This document shows, piece by piece, positions 60,649-64,000 of a stretch of DNA of 64,000 nt. Under the pieces are notes generated by a model. That model saw only the letters and a list, made by a program, of their open reading frames with translations, was not told the origin of the DNA and made no database searches. The position numbers were made by a program, and so were the translations under genes. Origin of the DNA: Capsicum annuum (lineage: Eukaryota; Streptophyta; Magnoliopsida; Solanales; Solanaceae); contig NW_025859999.1 of assembly GCF_002878395.1 (NCBI RefSeq), positions 638,377 to 702,376 on the forward strand, in the 5' to 3' direction. The stretch's first letter is position 1. Every line of letters begins with the position of its first letter.

Positions 60649-60894
60649 AGGTAATAGTTCTCCTTAATCTTATTTATTTTCACATTCATGTTTCCAGTAT
60701 AAACTAGGTACCTATCAACCATTTCATACTCAGTCATGCATTCATATGTCAGTTGTAAGTGCATCAGATATGCACGAGTTCAGTATGTTTAGTATGTCAG
60801 TCATGAGATCAAGTTTTGGTTCTTCATGTTCAGTTCAGGTTCTATTGTCTTGTATCCCTTCTCTGTAAATTCTCATTTGAGAACGAATGTTCCT
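60649..60894 (+). other. Non-coding region between pol and polypurine tract of D
   Basis: Contains CTCAGTCATGCATTCATATG (60730) and GCATCAGATATGCACGAGTT (60762), then CATTTGAGAACGAATGTTCC before the tract, all shared with A and B. Confidence 0.6.
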
Positions 60895-60907
60895 AAGGGG
60901 GAGATAT
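60895..60907 (+). promoter_or_regulatory. Polypurine tract of element D
   Basis: AAGGGGGAGATAT, identical to A and B. Confidence 0.88.
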
Positions 60908-61283
60908 TGTAATACCCTGCATGTTTCTAAGCTAGTAAGTGAATAAGTATTCCTACATATGAAATCTCCTATCCTGTAATTCATACATAAGTACATCACT
61001 TACAATGAAAATCCTAGTGATAGGATAGCTTATGATGCATTAAGCATGTTTATATGAGTCACTTAAGGTAATACAAACTAAGAGTTTTTGAGTCCATCAA
61101 GTTTTAATGTTTGATTTTGCATTGGTAATCTTTGAATAAGTATAAATCGATGTTAATCTGGTATTTTCGCTGATTTAGACCCACCAAATGGTAGAGAATC
61201 AAATTAGCTTTCCAACGATACCAATTTCAGCTAAATATAATAGCCGAACGAAAAGTTATGCCCATTTTTCGTGAGAGAGAGAA

Positions 61284-61385
61284 AGCATAGGCGATTGGTT
61301 AGGCGCCGCCCAACCCAAGCATAGGTGATTGGTTAGGTGCCGCCTAAATTAGCTTAGGCAATCACTTGGGCGCCGCCTAAGTCAG
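61284..61385 (+). repeat. 34-base minisatellite in LTR D
   Basis: Three units starting at 61284, 61318 and 61351: AGCATAGGCGATTGGTTAGG, AGCATAGGTGATTGGTTAGG and AGCTTAGGCAATCACTTGGG, each followed by CGCCGCC or TGCCGCC. GC content is well above the surrounding LTR. Confidence 0.85.
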
Positions 61386-61477
61386 TTCCAGGTGCCAAAA
61401 ACACTTCTTTTTGAGTTATTTTAAGGGTAATTAAGTCTTTTAACACTCCTTACACGTCCCTAAACTTAACCCTATGA

Positions 61478-61641
61478 AATATATAGCTTCTAAACATATT
61501 ACAACACTATTATCATCTCAAAGATCATCATCCAAGAGCACTAAAAGAGAAAAACAACTAGGGTTGCATAACTAAGCTTGAAGATCCGATTTCAAGGAAA
61601 TTCCACTATTAATCATCAAGAATCTTCCTTCTAAGGTATGC
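61478..61641 (+). promoter_or_regulatory. Putative core promoter, leader exon and splice donor in LTR D
   Basis: AAATATATAG at 61478, then an exon-like stretch with GGGTTGCATAACTAAGC, ending CCTTCTAAG|GTATGCGT. Confidence 0.5.
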
Positions 61642-63620
61642 GTGAGTTGATTTATGGATCCCTTTCATCCATAAAGCTCAAAAACCCTCTTTTTCATTAT
61701 AAAGTATGGTTTCTATATTGTTGGGTGTTGATGATCATGTTGGTGAAATTGGGTGATTCCCAAGATGGAATCTTTGTATGTTTTTTTGAATTTCATGATA
61801 TCATATGAGTTGGAAACATGTAAATTTTGTTGTTCATGATATATAATTTGATGATTTCACCTATGCTTAAGATGTGCATGTAAGGTGTTTGATAAAATGC
61901 CTAAGAAACTAGAAATCATGCAATATAGCTAAATTGTGACTAAGTGAAGGATTCATGATATGCCCTTACGTTCAAATGACTTCTATGTTGATAATGTGCC
62001 TTGTAAATGTTGTTGGAATACTCATGAAATATTCTTATGAGAATATGCTATGTTTACTTGCAAATCCTACTTATGAACAAGATGTATTATAACCATGCAA
62101 TCCATATAAACTTCCATGCTATTGGTATGTGTTGCCAATATGATTATGGAATGAACATGATATTAAGATTGTGCAAGTACTTCCATGTGTTATGAAATCC
62201 TTTCCATGCAATACACTATTGATAACCATGCTTAGTATGAGATCCCTACTTATGATATTATAAATTATGGACTCTACTCTTATGATCAAGTCAGTCATGT
62301 GTGCCAGTTTCCTTCCATCGAGTCCTAGAGGTACTTTTACCCAAAAACTATAGTTGTGTGCCTAGATCCATGTCATGTTTCACGATATCCGAACTCAAGC
62401 TATAATTCCATAGACTTCAATCAGTCATGTGACTCAGGAAAACCTCATGATCTTAGTCAGTTGTCAGATATCAGTAACATTCTGTCAGTCAATAGAATCA
62501 ATAAGATTAAGTCATACACAATCAGTTATTCATGTCCAGTCCCTCCAGATGGGAGTACAGGTTAGCACCGAGTGAACCCAAGGATGGGAACTCACCCACT
62601 TGTTCAAGGTATGATTCTTAGTAGTCATCCTTGTTTTCCAGAACTATGTAGCCAGCTTAGGTTGAGACATCTTAACCCGTCAGATTATGGTTGATGAGGT
62701 GGCTTAACCCGTCAGTTTAGGGTTCCCACCATTCTCATTGAGTGCCCGCTAGATAAGGGTCACTCACAGGCTGTCCTTACCCATGGCACAATATTGGCAC
62801 CCCTCCAGTTGGGGTAGAGATTGGACCCCAGCTTATCCATAACGGTATACATAGGGCATGTCGGTTAAACACTACTTACCACAGTATTAGTATGAGTCTC
62901 AGTAAAAGAACTCAGGGTGTTGTTCAGATTTTAGTATATACCGGACTGTCAGATACAGTCTTCCATGTTATCAGTTTCAGTATCAATTATGACAGTTATC
63001 AGTAAACCATGTATTAGCTTATAGGTCATGCTATCACATATTCACGGTCCTAGTTTCTATATATGTGTGTTTACACTCCCAGGTTCATATTAGTCAGTCA
63101 GTGTTGTTCATGCATGAAACCCTTTATGTTCAGTCTACCTTCCTTCTATACTCATTACTCCAGTTGTATTGACGCATTTGCACTATGGTGCTTTCATTTC
63201 ATATTGCACCATAGGTTTTGAGACACGAGCTCCAGCCCAGCAGTAGCAGTAGCATTCCTGTCGCAGAGACACAGTGAGTCCTCATTGATTCGAGGATAAT
63301 ATGATTTGATTCATTTATTTATTTCTTCAATTCATTTTTACTGAGTTAGTTGGAGACATGTTTCTTCAACTCCTTACGAAGATAGTTTAGAGGCTTTCAG
63401 ATTTTTGTTCAGATTTACGTTCAGATTGAGTTATTTTGGGTATTTTCACTAACATGATTGTATTCAATTGAACGTTATGGCCTTGCAGTTCTATGTATTC
63501 CGCATTATTATATCATGATTTGCAGTATACAGGTACAGATATCAGTCATGGGTTAGCTTTTGGTCCCTCGGGGTCATGAGCACCGTGTAGCATTCCGGTT
63601 CAGCGAATCGGGGTGTTACA

Positions 63621-64000
63621 CATTAATATCAACTTGTATAAAATACAACCCACAATATTGAAATCACCATTCATGTTTTAAAAATTGTTTTCTTGAACTC
63701 CAAGGATGAAAGGGATTCTAGGATGAATACTTTAAATACATTATTGCTTGAGTTTGGGCATACCGGTAGTGAATTCTGTTGAATTTGAATCTTGGATTGA
63801 TAGCCCTAGGGTTTTGTTCTTGAGAATTTTGAAAATAATGATTGTATTATGCTTCTAAAGCAGATAAATTTCGTGTTTTATGGGCTGAAGGTTCAGGGAA
63901 AAAGACCCAAATGCCCTTAGAGATGCGGCTTTTTAATTAGTGAAAACTATGTTGCTGATAACGCTCAATCTACAGCTCTCGTGGGAGTGTAAAGCGGTCG
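63621..64000 (-). repeat. Inverted Ty3/gypsy LTR fragment, runs off the right edge
   Basis: On the minus strand the part at 63690-63735 reads TTCATCCTAGAATCCCTTTC then ATCCTTGGAGTTCAAG, matching TTCATCCACGGATCCCTTTC ATCCGTGGAGCTCAAG downstream of the splice donor in LTR A. CATACCGGTAG at 63759-63769 is the reverse complement of a donor-like CGGTATG. So the promoter-side part of an inverted LTR lies here; no terminal motif is visible before the window ends. Confidence 0.65.

Larger units (their letters stand above)
55912..63620 (+). mobile_element. Element D: 5'-truncated Ty3/gypsy chromovirus (Tekay/Del type) with gag-pol and 3' LTR
   Basis: Starts in the leader (CTAGTAGAGTCTTGTACATG) and contains gag, protease, RT, RNase H, integrase, a chromodomain-like end, polypurine tract and a 2713-base 3' LTR. 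The 5' LTR and primer site are gone. It is the best-preserved autonomous-type element in the window, yet it has many stop codons, two frameshifts and lost catalytic residues. The gag and leader closely resemble those of element A. Confidence 0.88.
60908..63620 (+). repeat. 3' LTR of element D
   Basis: Starts TGTAATACCCTGC and ends CGGGGTGTTACA. AAATATATAG (TATA-like) at 61478-61486; donor-like CTAAG|GTATG with GT at 61636-61637. Carries a 3-unit minisatellite at 61284-61385. U5 has GAACCCAAGGATGGGAACTC (62573) and the perfect dyad GACTGT-CAGAT-ACAGTC (62944-62960). Confidence 0.9.

Noticed and set aside
1..64000. CRISPR arrays, bacterial operons, riboswitches
   Set aside because: The sequence is eukaryotic repeat DNA; the repeat arrays seen are LTR or transposon parts with irregular spacing and no spacers.

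Overview
This window looks like intergenic heterochromatin of a large plant genome. Four copies of the TS-type SINE (a tRNA-derived element with a TTG-repeat tail, known from Solanaceae) point to a nightshade-family plant; pepper or tobacco would fit, but I cannot fix the species. I found no intact host gene. Almost every recognisable stretch is a transposable element, mostly decayed, often nested, on both strands. The open reading frames that matter are islands of broken gag, protease, reverse transcriptase, integrase or transposase genes.

Layout. 1-2747: primer site and LTR of a minus-strand Ty3/gypsy element whose body lies off the left edge, with a SINE inside. 3166-7420: minus-strand Ty3/gypsy gag-pol wreck (G) with its LTR. 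7427-12090: plus-strand Ty3/gypsy element (E) with LTR, gag, protease and half a reverse transcriptase. 12441-15426: tail and LTR of an Athila/Tat-like element. 15427-15951: piece of an inverted gypsy LTR, interrupted by a 12.3 kb CACTA DNA transposon (15955-28280, target duplication TAT). Inside the CACTA sit an Athila-like element with gag and protease but no reverse transcriptase (F, about 17226-22112) and two SINEs. 29300-30900: a second, badly decayed Athila-like gag-protease.

31394-40512 is a structurally complete LTR retrotransposon (A) with 3.3 kb LTRs, a perfect TAAAC target duplication and only a gag between the LTRs. 41542-49363 is a second gag-only element (B) of another subfamily; its 3' LTR carries a SINE. 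49750-50750 is a minus-strand RNase H/integrase fragment. 50757-55911 is the 5' part of a third gag-type element (C). It abuts a 5'-truncated, potentially parental type of element (D, 55912-63620) with gag, protease, RT, RNase H, integrase, chromodomain and 3' LTR, of the chromovirus Tekay/Del type. The last 380 bases are an inverted LTR fragment.

How they fit together. A, B, C and D share the initiator-Met primer site, the 13-base polypurine tract (seen in A, B and D) and a leader. A and B (and perhaps C) carry gag but no pol, so they probably depended on a relative such as D for enzymes. The most interesting hidden structure is a module repeated in all these LTRs: a TATA-like box, then about 150-185 bases, then CTAAG|GTATG (a canonical splice donor). 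It is matched by a pyrimidine-rich AG just before the gag start, which suggests that gag mRNA is made by splicing out 2.3-2.7 kb of LTR and leader.
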